DNA of 46,442 bases from Pseudoduganella violacea (lineage in GTDB: Bacteria > Pseudomonadota > Gammaproteobacteria > Burkholderiales > Burkholderiaceae_D), in the NCBI RefSeq assembly GCF_014191875.1, contig NZ_JACHXD010000028.1:1-46442 (forward strand), in the 5' to 3' direction. The notes under the pieces were generated by a model. It had not been told where the DNA came from, did no database searches, and saw only the letters and a program-made list of their open reading frames with translations. Positions 8,384 through 16,162 of this stretch are shown here, one piece after another (within the stretch, counting starts at the first letter, position 1; every line of letters begins with the position of its first letter). The position numbers and the translations under genes are program-made.

Positions 8384-9972
8384 AGCTGCGTCTTGCCTTG
8401 CCTGCCCTGGCGTCAGCCGCCTCGCCTGCCGATGCGTCGGTCCAGGCCGCGACGGTGCTGAGCCATTCCGGGCAGTTCGAGGCGAGCGCCGAGGAGCGCA
8501 AGCTGCTGTGCCTCTTGTCCGATGGCCGCCTGCTGGTGGCCGTGGGCCAGGATATGAACGTCCATGTGCTGTCTTACCAGGCGCGCCTGCAGCGCATGCA
8601 AAAGCCTTTCCGTGTCGAACACGCCAAGATCGACGAGTTGCGCCAGTTGTACGCCAGCGGCGGTGCGCTGGCTGAGCGCCGCCAGGAACATTCAATGATG
8701 CAGGTGACGGCCAAGGATTTGCTGAGCCGCGCTTGCGCGGCGCGCGCTTCCGACATCCACATCCGCGTGCGCCAGCGCGCCACCGAAATCCTGTTCCGCG
8801 TGCGCGGCGACCTGACCCCGGTCGGCGGCCAGACGCGCGAATATGGTGAGCGTCTGCTGGCTACCCTGTACGGCGCCATGGCCTCGGTTTCCGACAGTTC
8901 CTATAAGCCGACCGAACGCCAGGACGCCAGCATCGCCGACCGCGACAAGCTGCCGCCCGAACTGCACGGCGTGCGCATCGCCACAGTGCCTACCAGCGAA
9001 GGAACACTGATGGTGCTGCGCCTGCTGTACGTGGAGGCGGGCGACAGCGAACTGTGTCCGCTCGGTTTCAGCGAGGCGCAGGCCGAGATGCTGCAGCAGT
9101 TGAAGGAACAGCCGATTGGCATGAACATCATTGGCGGTCCCACCGGCTCAGGCAAGTCAACCACCCTGCAGCGCGTGCTGTCGGGTCAGATCGCCGAGGC
9201 CGAGGGGCGGCGTCACGTGTTGACGATCGAAGATCCGGTCGAATACCCGATTGACGGCGCGGTGCAGACGGCGGTCACCAATGCCGGTTCGGAGGACGAG
9301 CGTTCCCGCATGTTCGCCGCCGCCATCGCCAACGCCATGCGCCTCGACCCGGACACCATCATGGTGGGCGAAGTGCGCGACCGCGCCTCGGCCCAGAACG
9401 CGGTGCGCGCCGCCATGACGGGCCACCAGGTCTGGACCACCGTTCACGCCAACAGCGCGCTGGCCATCGCCGACCGCCTGCTCGACCTGGGGCTGTCGCC
9501 AGGCCAGGTCACCGACCACACGGTGGTGACGGGCCTGATCAGCCAGCGCCTGGTCAAGGCCCTCTGCCCGCACTGCAAGGTGCCGCTGGCGGAAGCGGGG
9601 GCATCCTTGCCGCCGGCCGTGATGGGGCGCCTGCGCGACGTGGTGGCCGACCTGCGCCGCGTCTTCGTGACGGGCCCGGGCTGCGAGCATTGCGGTGGCC
9701 ACGGCACCATCGGCCGCACCGTGGTGGCCGAAGTCATCAGGCCCGATGAACAGTTCTTCAACTACATCCGGCGCGGCGAGAAGTCGGCGGCGCAGAGCTA
9801 CTGGCTGCGCGACCTGGGCGGCCGCACCATGCTGGAACATGCGATCGAAAAAGTCTCGACCGGCCTGGTCGACCCGCGCATGGCTGAGCAGGTGCTGGGC
9901 CATTTGAACGCCGGCGCCGCACTGGCGCGCCGTCGCCTGCACGTGGTGGAGGAGGGCTGTGATGCGCGCTGA
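8380..9972 (+). CDS. pilQ: Type IVb pilus assembly ATPase PilQ (GspE/PilB family)
   Basis: A 530-aa hexameric secretion ATPase that powers pilin polymerisation in the cytoplasm. The Walker A motif GGPTGSGKS lies at about 252-260, followed by the Asp box (TIEDPVEY), Walker B (DTIMVGEVRD), and a His box (TTVHANSA). A four-Cys zinc motif (CPHC and CEHC) in the C-terminal domain is typical of extension rather than retraction ATPases. An N-terminal domain of about 100 residues precedes the core. It corresponds to R64 PilQ, not to the type IVa secretin of the same name. The 3' end overlaps pilR. Confidence 0.93.
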   Translation: MKLRLALPALASAASPADASVQAATVLSHSGQFEASAEERKLLCLLSDGRLLVAVGQDMNVHVLSYQARLQRMQKPFRVEHAKIDELRQLYASGGALAERRQEHSMMQVTAKDLLSRACAARASDIHIRVRQRATEILFRVRGDLTPVGGQTREYGERLLATLYGAMASVSDSSYKPTERQDASIADRDKLPPELHGVRIATVPTSEGTLMVLRLLYVEAGDSELCPLGFSEAQAEMLQQLKEQPIGMNIIGGPTGSGKSTTLQRVLSGQIAEAEGRRHVLTIEDPVEYPIDGAVQTAVTNAGSEDERSRMFAAAIANAMRLDPDTIMVGEVRDRASAQNAVRAAMTGHQVWTTVHANSALAIADRLLDLGLSPGQVTDHTVVTGLISQRLVKALCPHCKVPLAEAGASLPPAVMGRLRDVVADLRRVFVTGPGCEHCGGHGTIGRTVVAEVIRPDEQFFNYIRRGEKSAAQSYWLRDLGGRTMLEHAIEKVSTGLVDPRMAEQVLGHLNAGAALARRRLHVVEEGCDAR

Positions 9973-11032
9973 TCTGATGCGCCACTGGGCGCGCCCGCAA
10001 TTCACCGCCAACCAGCGCGTGCGCCTCTACCGTAAGATCGCCAAGATGCTGGCGGGCGGCTTACCGCTGCTGCGCATCCTGGAAGAGCTGGCGCGCCGCA
10101 ATACGGGACCGGACGGCAACTTTGCCCTGGCCATGGTGCTCGACGATTGCCGCCGCTCCGTGCAGAACGGCCAGCTGCTGTCCGACGGTCTGGCCTGGTG
10201 GGTGCCGGATACCGAGCAGATGATCATCCTGGCCGGCGAGCAGTCGGGCCGCCTGGAGGGCAGCCTGATGGCCCTGATCGAGGTGGTGCAGGCCGGCCGC
10301 AAGATCAAGACGGAGATCGTCGGCGGCCTGGCCTACCCGATGGCCGTCGTCGCCATGATCGCCCTTTACATCTGGCTGTTTGGCGCGATGGTGATCCCGC
10401 AGTTCACCAAGCTGGCCGACCCTACGCGCTGGCATGGTGCGGCACTGTCTCTGTACAAGATGTCGGTGTGGGTGCAGGAATGGATGCTGCTGGCCGTGGG
10501 CGGCACGGTAGCGCTGATTGCCGCGCTGCTGTTTTCGCTGCCGGTCTGGCGCGGCAATGTACGCGTGTTCTTCGACCGCTTCGCGCCGTTCTCGATCTAC
10601 CGCTTGATCGCTGGCAGCGGCTTCCTGCTGGCCTTCGCGGCCCTGCAGGCGGCGGGTGTGACGGTGGAGAAGTCGTTGGCGCGGCTCTCGCTCAAGGCCC
10701 AGCCTTGGCTACGCGAGCGGCTCGACGGCGCCCTGATGGGCGTGCGCTCCGGCCTCAATTGCGGCGAAGCCTTGCGCCATGCCGGCTATGGCTTCCCCTC
10801 GCCGGCCATCATCGACGACCTGTGCGTGTATGCCGAGTACAAAGGTTTTTCCGAGGCCCTGAAGCTGCTGGCAGCCGAATGGATGGAAGAAGGCGTGGAG
10901 GCAGTCGCTCTGCGTATGAAGGTGTTGAACGGTTTCGCCATCGTCACTTTGGCACTGGTGATTGGATGGCTGGTAACCGGCTTTTTCGGCATTCAGCAGG
11001 AGATCGCGAATGCCACCCGCGCAGTAGGTTGA
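9962..11032 (+). CDS. pilR: Type IVb pilus inner-membrane platform protein PilR (GspF family)
   Basis: A 356-aa GspF/PilC-type platform protein with two related halves. Each half has a cytoplasmic helical domain followed by hydrophobic segments (for example YPMAVVAMIALYIWLFGAM and the C-terminal FAIVTLALVIGWLVTGFFG). I chose the ATG at 9962 because the GGAGGAGGG site is about 5 bp upstream; the GTG one codon earlier would be too close. It overlaps pilQ by 11 bp. It anchors PilQ and passes pilins into the growing fibre. About 80 bp separate it from the pilin gene, the first real gap in the operon. Confidence 0.92.
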   Translation: MRADLMRHWARPQFTANQRVRLYRKIAKMLAGGLPLLRILEELARRNTGPDGNFALAMVLDDCRRSVQNGQLLSDGLAWWVPDTEQMIILAGEQSGRLEGSLMALIEVVQAGRKIKTEIVGGLAYPMAVVAMIALYIWLFGAMVIPQFTKLADPTRWHGAALSLYKMSVWVQEWMLLAVGGTVALIAALLFSLPVWRGNVRVFFDRFAPFSIYRLIAGSGFLLAFAALQAAGVTVEKSLARLSLKAQPWLRERLDGALMGVRSGLNCGEALRHAGYGFPSPAIIDDLCVYAEYKGFSEALKLLAAEWMEEGVEAVALRMKVLNGFAIVTLALVIGWLVTGFFGIQQEIANATRAVG

Positions 11033-11112
11033 CGCGGACCTTTTTGAGTATGGAATCAGGCGCTGCCCGCAGCGCATTTATGTGTGACTTTACCTGAACT
11101 GGAGACTTGATC

Positions 11113-11697
11113 ATGACCCACCTGTGCCAACTGAACCAAACCCCTGTTTTCACCAATTCCCGCCGCTCGGCGCAGCAGCCGCTGACTTTGCCTCAGCTCC
11201 AGCGCGGCGCTTCGCTGTTGGAAGGCATCGCTTACCTGGGCATTGCCGCGGTGGTGGTGTTGGGCGCCGTATCGCTGTTAGGTGGTGCCTTCACTGGAGC
11301 AAAAACAAATCAGGCTATTGAGGAAACTGTTGCCCTACGCACCGCCGTGCGTAAGTTGTATGTTGGACAACTGTACACGGAAACGGGAATGATAGAAAAC
11401 CTGATTAAGGCAAATGCTGTTCCGGGTACGTTGGCGAGGACCGGCACCGAGAACAAGGTCGCACTTGCGAATAGTTGGGGCGGGACCGTGTCTGTAGCGG
11501 CTGTCGCTGGCGGTTTCCAGATTATCTACCCTAAGGTACCCAAGGACGTCTGCATCAACATGCTCAATGGCAGCAATGGATGGTCTGGAATCACTTTGGG
11601 AAATGAGACCCAGACGACCTTCCCCATTTCTATTTCGCGAGCCGCCGAAATGTGTGCTAACGATAGCGCAAATGAATTGAAATTCACGAGCATTTGA
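11113..11697 (+). CDS. pilS: Major type IVb prepilin PilS
   Basis: A 194-aa prepilin with a long leader (about 32 residues, longer than type IVa leaders) ending RG, then mature ASLLE with Glu5 and a hydrophobic helix (IAYLGIAAVVVLGAVSLL). Two cysteines near the C-terminus (KDVC and AEMC) could form the disulfide loop usual for type IVb pilins. ATG 11113 is preferred over the upstream TTG at 11107 because GGAGA at 11101-11105 sits at a better distance. From the middle of the gene onward base composition shifts toward A/T compared with pilN-pilR, as often seen in diversifying pilins. No prepilin peptidase is encoded nearby, so cleavage must use one encoded elsewhere. Confidence 0.9.
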   Translation: MTHLCQLNQTPVFTNSRRSAQQPLTLPQLQRGASLLEGIAYLGIAAVVVLGAVSLLGGAFTGAKTNQAIEETVALRTAVRKLYVGQLYTETGMIENLIKANAVPGTLARTGTENKVALANSWGGTVSVAAVAGGFQIIYPKVPKDVCINMLNGSNGWSGITLGNETQTTFPISISRAAEMCANDSANELKFTSI

Positions 11698-11730
11698 GAC
11701 GGCTGAGCTAAGCAAAGCATAGGAGGCAGC

Positions 11731-12225
11731 ATGTGGAATATCGCGATACTGACCATAATGATGGCGGCAGCCGGCGGCTACACGGTGCTGGCTAACCGCC
11801 AGGCTGAAGTCATGGAACAGCATCTGACGGAAGCCAGCGCGGAAAGCATGGCGAATTACCGCACCGCGGTAGTCGCCTACTTCCGCAAGTATAACGAGCT
11901 ATCAACCAGCGTCAGCCTGTCCACGTTGAGGGATAGACACATGCTGCGCGACTGGGCAGTGCTTGACGCACCGCCATCGCCGCCCTGGGCCAACTATCGC
12001 GATACCAACGGCACCATCTATATCTACGCTCAGAAATTACCGCGGCGCGAGATAACGAGTGAAATCGTGCACTTGTCTCGCAACTCGATACTGGCGGGCA
12101 GTTACCGCATTGGCTCGTCCAATCTGCAATCGCCGATTTATGGCGACACGGGTATCTCCCTGTCGGCGTTGATCGGCAAGGGAGTACCGGATGGCGCACC
12201 TGTCTGGCTGGCGGTGTCGCTATGA
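11731..12225 (+). CDS. pilM: PilM-family type IVb pilus protein
   Basis: A 164-aa protein that starts with a membrane segment (MWNIAILTIMMAAAGGYTVLA) and has a periplasmic remainder, fitting the PilM family of R64/PFGI-1 pili. It is not the actin-like PilM of type IVa systems. A strong AGGAGG site lies just before the ATG. In PFGI-1-class loci pilM also travels with pilV; here it sits directly between pilS and pilV and overlaps pilV by an ATGA. Its exact role in the pilus is unknown. Confidence 0.8.
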   Translation: MWNIAILTIMMAAAGGYTVLANRQAEVMEQHLTEASAESMANYRTAVVAYFRKYNELSTSVSLSTLRDRHMLRDWAVLDAPPSPPWANYRDTNGTIYIYAQKLPRREITSEIVHLSRNSILAGSYRIGSSNLQSPIYGDTGISLSALIGKGVPDGAPVWLAVSL

Positions 12226-13595
12226 GGACGCTCCGCAAACAATCAGGCGTGGGTCTGATCGAGGTGTTGGGTGCGCTGGGTATCGGGGCCTTGCTGATGG
12301 TGGGCCTGAGCCGCATGGCCGATGCCTCAATCGACGATCTGCAAAGTCAGCAGGCGGCGTACTATCAGTCTCAGGTCGTGCATGCAGCTAAGCGCTATAT
12401 CGAGGCCAACTATGACACCATTAAGAACAACACCGCATCCCCATCCACGGTGCTGGCGGTCAGCTTGGAGCAGATGCGTGCTGGGCGCTTCCTCCCGGCG
12501 GGATTTGCAGACAAGAATGCTTATCAGCAGAATACCTGTCTGCTGATCCGCCAGCCCGATCCTGCCAATCCGCAGGGACGTTTCGATGCGCTGGTTGTTA
12601 CAAGCGGCGGCAGCGCGATTGGTGAGAAAGACCTGGCGGCGGCGTCCATGCATGCAGGGATGGGTAGCGGCTATATCTCCGCACGCGAACCAGGTGTGGC
12701 GCGTGGTGCATCGTGGCGCATGCCTACCGACCCTTATCGCGGTAAGGTCTGTACCGGTGGTTCGACAGCGGTGTTGCAAGGCAATGCCGCGGATGCGGGC
12801 CATCTGGTGTCGAATCTGTTCTATGACGCAGCAAGCCAGATGAGGGCCGACTTTCTTTACCGTGACGCAGTGCCAGGCCGACCGGATTTGAACCGCATGA
12901 CGACGCCGTTGCGCCTGGGCGGCAAGGCGCTTGCCGCCACTGGCGAGACATGTGCCTACGATTCCAATGACGTGGCTCTGGCAATGGACCGTAGTTCGCT
13001 TACCCTGCTTACCTGCGACGGCAGTGGCAAGTGGCGCTCGGCTTCTTCTTGGCGTGAACCGGTTATGGCATGGGCTGATTTACCAGCGTCAGGCAGCAGT
13101 ATTGGCGACGTGCGCATGGTGAAGAATCTGAGCCGCGCCTTCACCTTCAACGGCAGCGCATGGGTGGCGCTGGCGGTGGACCAGGATGGCAATCTCGATG
13201 TGCCTGGACGCGTGAAGGCGCGGGACCTGCACGCGACTAATCACATTGAATCGGATGGCGGCATCCATGCCGCAGACCATATCGAAAGCGCCAAGAACCT
13301 GATCGCGCGACGAAATCTGGAAGTGGCGCGTGAAGCCAAGGTGGGGCGTGGGCTGGAAGCCAGCATCGTCGAGGCATCAGTCTGGATGGGATCGCCAACC
13401 ATCACCCTGTCGGACCGGCAGTCGCCGGGCGGACGGTGCAATTACCTGAAGTGGAGTTCGTATGACCAAAAAGAGGTCCTCTACTACCCACACGGCACCA
13501 TCGCGATGGATGACGCTACCAGGCCGCTGATTTGCGGCACTGACAATAGATTCCACTACGCGAATGGACGGGATGACATCAATGCTGCCAGGTAA
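12222..13595 (+). CDS. pilV: Minor pilin / tip adhesin PilV (shufflon-type N-terminus)
   Basis: A 457-aa prepilin-like protein with a short leader ending SG, then mature VGLIE (Glu5) and a hydrophobic helix. The body resembles the shufflon-protein N-terminal domain of R64 PilV, the tip adhesin that selects recipient cells. The C-terminal ~120 residues contain a repetitive stretch (ATNHIES, AADHIES, then Ala/Glu-rich turns) and a terminal domain with two Cys (GRCNYL and LICGTD). I see no inverted recombination sites or Rci-type recombinase, so the C-terminus appears fixed. The gene overlaps the next one by 32 bp. Confidence 0.85.
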   Translation: MRTLRKQSGVGLIEVLGALGIGALLMVGLSRMADASIDDLQSQQAAYYQSQVVHAAKRYIEANYDTIKNNTASPSTVLAVSLEQMRAGRFLPAGFADKNAYQQNTCLLIRQPDPANPQGRFDALVVTSGGSAIGEKDLAAASMHAGMGSGYISAREPGVARGASWRMPTDPYRGKVCTGGSTAVLQGNAADAGHLVSNLFYDAASQMRADFLYRDAVPGRPDLNRMTTPLRLGGKALAATGETCAYDSNDVALAMDRSSLTLLTCDGSGKWRSASSWREPVMAWADLPASGSSIGDVRMVKNLSRAFTFNGSAWVALAVDQDGNLDVPGRVKARDLHATNHIESDGGIHAADHIESAKNLIARRNLEVAREAKVGRGLEASIVEASVWMGSPTITLSDRQSPGGRCNYLKWSSYDQKEVLYYPHGTIAMDDATRPLICGTDNRFHYANGRDDINAAR

Positions 13596-14049
13596 ACGGC
13601 GCGCAATGGCCTTGGCTGCCGCCCTCGCCCTGCTATGCCTGCCCGCGCAGGCATGCTGGGAAGAGGCGGCCGCCTGGTACCGCGTCAATCCGCACCTGCT
13701 GTACGCCATCGCCAAGACCGAGTCGGGACTGAATCCCGCTGCCATCAACCGCAACAAGAACGGCAGCTACGACATCGGCCTGATGCAGATCAACAGCAGC
13801 TGGCTGCCGACCCTGCGCAAGCATGGGCTGGAGGAAAAGGATTTGTACGACGCCTGCACCAGCATTCAGGTCGGAGCCTGGATCCTGTCGCAGAACATGC
13901 AGCGCATGGGCGTAACGTGGGAAGCGGTGGGCGCCTACAACGCGCGCAGCCCTGCGCTGCGCATCAAGTATGCAATGAAGGTGCACAAGAACCTGCCGAA
14001 AGCGGTTCTGGCGGCACAGGAGACGGCCAATGACGGCATGGCGCAATAA
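13564..14049 (+). CDS. pilT: Lytic transglycosylase of the pilus locus (R64 PilT type)
   Basis: A 161-aa secreted SLT-type transglycosylase with a signal peptide (ALALLCLPAQA, then CWEEAA), the catalytic Glu in IAKTESGLNP and the YDIGLMQINSSW motif. It would open peptidoglycan for the pilus. It corresponds to R64 PilT and is unrelated to the type IVa retraction ATPase of the same name. The start is uncertain: in-frame ATGs at 13564, 13573 and 13582 all lack a clear ribosome site and all lie at the end of pilV, so coupling is likely. A cysteine right after the predicted cleavage site raises the possibility of a lipoprotein, but LPAQAC is not a good lipobox. Confidence 0.87.
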   Translation: MDGMTSMLPGKRRAMALAAALALLCLPAQACWEEAAAWYRVNPHLLYAIAKTESGLNPAAINRNKNGSYDIGLMQINSSWLPTLRKHGLEEKDLYDACTSIQVGAWILSQNMQRMGVTWEAVGAYNARSPALRIKYAMKVHKNLPKAVLAAQETANDGMAQ

Positions 14050-14059
14050 GCGGCGCGCG

Positions 14060-14749
14060 CTATTCCGGCGCGCACAGCTCCAGACGATAGCCCTGCGTGT
14101 AGGCAGTGCGGATCATGACCATGCGCTTGTCGCCGACCTGCAGCTTCTTGCGCAGCTTGTAGACGTGCTGCTCGATGGTGCGGCCGGCCACCTCGCTGTC
14201 GGTACTCCAGATCACGGCGCCGATAGTGCTGCGCGAGATGTACACGCCGGGCGAGGAAAAGAACAGCCAGGCCATGCTGAATTCGCGCGGCGTCAGTTCG
14301 ATCAGCTGGCCGAGGAAGAACAGGCGGCCGCTATCGTGCTCCAGCGTATAGCCGGCGAACTCGATGCTGCGCCGCTGGTGCGGGGTGCCGTTGCGGCGCA
14401 GCAGGGCATTCACGCGCGCCACCAGCTCCACCACGGCGAAGGGGCGCCGCACGAATTCGTCGGCGCCGGCGTTGAGCATCAGGGCCGCCAGCTCCGCGTT
14501 GTCCAGCGGCGACAGTATCATCACAGGAGTCGCGTCGCCGCTGCGCATGTTCAGCCAGGACAGGGTGCTGTTGTCCGCGTCCGGCTCTTGCGCCAGGTCG
14601 ATCAGAATCAGGTCCACCTCGTCGCGGCGCACGCCACGCAGCAGCGCCGCTTCCGAGGAAAACAGCTGCACCTCGAAACCGGCGCTGGTGAGGACGTTCT
14701 TCAATTGTTCGGATACTGCGGCATTTTGAGTATGGCATGCGATTTTCAT
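14060..14749 (-). CDS. OmpR-type response regulator with degenerate receiver domain
   Basis: A 229-aa protein with a receiver (1-115) and a winged-helix DNA-binding domain (about 130-226, with ELTPREFSMAWLFF and RTAYTQGYRLE). Asp51 sits at the phosphorylation position and Ser80 matches the switch Ser/Thr. The usual acidic pair near residues 7-9 is HTQN, and the invariant Lys before Pro is Arg102. Metal-dependent phosphorylation is therefore doubtful. It is convergent with the pil operon and divergent from the PilT-like ATPase, and no histidine kinase is adjacent. It is a likely regulator of the pilus genes, by inference from position. Confidence 0.85.
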   Translation of the reverse strand: MKIACHTQNAAVSEQLKNVLTSAGFEVQLFSSEAALLRGVRRDEVDLILIDLAQEPDADNSTLSWLNMRSGDATPVMILSPLDNAELAALMLNAGADEFVRRPFAVVELVARVNALLRRNGTPHQRRSIEFAGYTLEHDSGRLFFLGQLIELTPREFSMAWLFFSSPGVYISRSTIGAVIWSTDSEVAGRTIEQHVYKLRKKLQVGDKRMVMIRTAYTQGYRLELCAPE

Positions 14750-15048
14750 GTTTTTCCAAACTTATTGTTTTTGAAGGCCGCTTTAAACGGCTCTTTTACC
14801 GCACTCCTCCCCACCTGCCGCCGGGCGGTTAGGCGCGGCATTGGCTTGTTATTTACAACTTATAATTTGCAACTTAGTAATTGGCATTTAGCAAAATGTA
14901 GTTAAGTAATAGTAAACCAAACCTGCTCATTTACGGAGCTTGTTTTAATCGTGCACACATTCATCAATATGAGACGAGTGTGCGATTTTGGTGCAGTCCT
15001 GTGTAGAATTGCGTGGCTTGAATCCATTTCATTTTAGAGGGGAACCTG
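14750..15048. promoter_or_regulatory. AT-rich divergent regulatory region between regulator and PilT-like ATPase
   Basis: This 299-bp gap holds no gene. The stretch 14850-14910 is strongly AT-rich and has a direct repeat CAACTTA at 14856-14862 and 14870-14876, with TATAAT at 14861-14866. Further on, GCACAC (about 14952-14957) and GTGTGC (about 14978-14983) form an inverted pair. These are plausible binding sites for the adjacent winged-helix regulator. No canonical -35/-10 pair with good spacing was found. Confidence 0.35.
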
Positions 15049-16143
15049 ATGTCCAACGAACTTTCGAGTGCCAGTGATTTTCAGCAGAAGTTCATGCAAC
15101 TGGTTGGCGGGCAGCAGTGCTTTTCCGACATTCATTTGGAGCAGGGCGCGCAGGCTATGGTTAAAACGCCACGCGGCTGGCAACCGTTCCACGATGCGCC
15201 GCTGACCCTTGGCGATCTGCGGCCTTTGCTGGATAGCATCGACGAGGACTGGGAAGATAAAATCGTGGAAAAGGCGCTGGACCGTCCCTTCCTGCTGCCG
15301 AATTGCCGCCTGCGTTGCAATATTTACCGCCTGGGGGCTGGCACCAAAGTGGCCTTATCGGTGCGCCGCCTGCCGCTTGAACCGCTGGCGCTCGAGCAGA
15401 CCGGATTGCCGTCGTATGTGCGCACCATGCTTGAATCAAATAAGGGTTTAATTCTGGTGACAGGCCCGACCGGTTCTGGTAAAACCACGACGATTGCGGC
15501 CATGCTTGACTACATTAATGCAAGTCGCAATGGCCATATCGTGACAATTGAGGAGCCGATTGAATATGCTTTGCAGCGTAAACAGTCGATCGTCTCGCAA
15601 AAAGAAGTGCCGGTCGATACCGCCAGTTTCTCCAGCGGCCTGCGCGAAGCGCTGCGCCAGAAGCCCGATGTGCTGATGGTGGGCGAGATCCGCGATTACG
15701 ACACGGCCGAAACCGTGCTGCACGCGGGCGAGTCGGGCCACCTGGTGCTGGCGACCATGCATACCGGCAATGCGATCGGCGCCATCAGCAAGCTGCTCAG
15801 CTTTTTCCCGCTGGAGCAGCGCGGCCAGCGCTCGGCCATGCTGGCCAGCTCCCTGCTCGGGGTCGTCTTCCAGAGCCTGCTGCCGTCCGAGGATGGCGGC
15901 GATTACGTGCTGGCCAGCGAGATGGTGTTCAACCACAACCAGCAGATCGCGCCCTATATCACCGACCCGGACAAGCTGCACATGATCGCCGACTACATGA
16001 AGCGCAAGGAAGACAATATGTCGCGGCCGTTGAACGAGGTGCTGCTGCAGCTGGTGAACAAGAAAGAGGTCAGCGCGCGCGATGCGTTGCGCGTGGCGTA
16101 TAACCGCCTCGAACTGCGCGAGATGCTGGGCAACGTGCGCTAG
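15049..16143 (+). CDS. PilT/PilU-family retraction ATPase
   Basis: A 364-aa cytoplasmic ATPase of PilT length and order: Walker A VTGPTGSGKTTT (about 138-149), Asp box IVTIEEPIEY, Walker B PDVLMVGEIRD and His box LATMHTGNA. It lacks the tetracysteine zinc motif of assembly ATPases, which supports a retraction role. The C-terminus does not carry the classical AIRNLIRE sequence of PilT. A GAGGGGA site precedes the ATG. R64-type pilus operons do not normally carry such a gene; EPEC BfpF is a type IVb precedent. It could instead serve a type IVa pilus encoded elsewhere. Confidence 0.9.
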   Translation: MSNELSSASDFQQKFMQLVGGQQCFSDIHLEQGAQAMVKTPRGWQPFHDAPLTLGDLRPLLDSIDEDWEDKIVEKALDRPFLLPNCRLRCNIYRLGAGTKVALSVRRLPLEPLALEQTGLPSYVRTMLESNKGLILVTGPTGSGKTTTIAAMLDYINASRNGHIVTIEEPIEYALQRKQSIVSQKEVPVDTASFSSGLREALRQKPDVLMVGEIRDYDTAETVLHAGESGHLVLATMHTGNAIGAISKLLSFFPLEQRGQRSAMLASSLLGVVFQSLLPSEDGGDYVLASEMVFNHNQQIAPYITDPDKLHMIADYMKRKEDNMSRPLNEVLLQLVNKKEVSARDALRVAYNRLELREMLGNVR

Positions 16144-16162
16144 GATGCTTGCAGGGCAGGCG

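Noticed and set aside
12222..13595. Shufflon inversion system at pilV
   Set aside because: No recombinase gene and no inverted repeats of shufflon type could be found around the 3' end.
14881..14895. TTGGCATTTAGCA considered as a sigma-54 promoter
   Set aside because: The GG-to-GC spacing is 6 bp, not the required 10.
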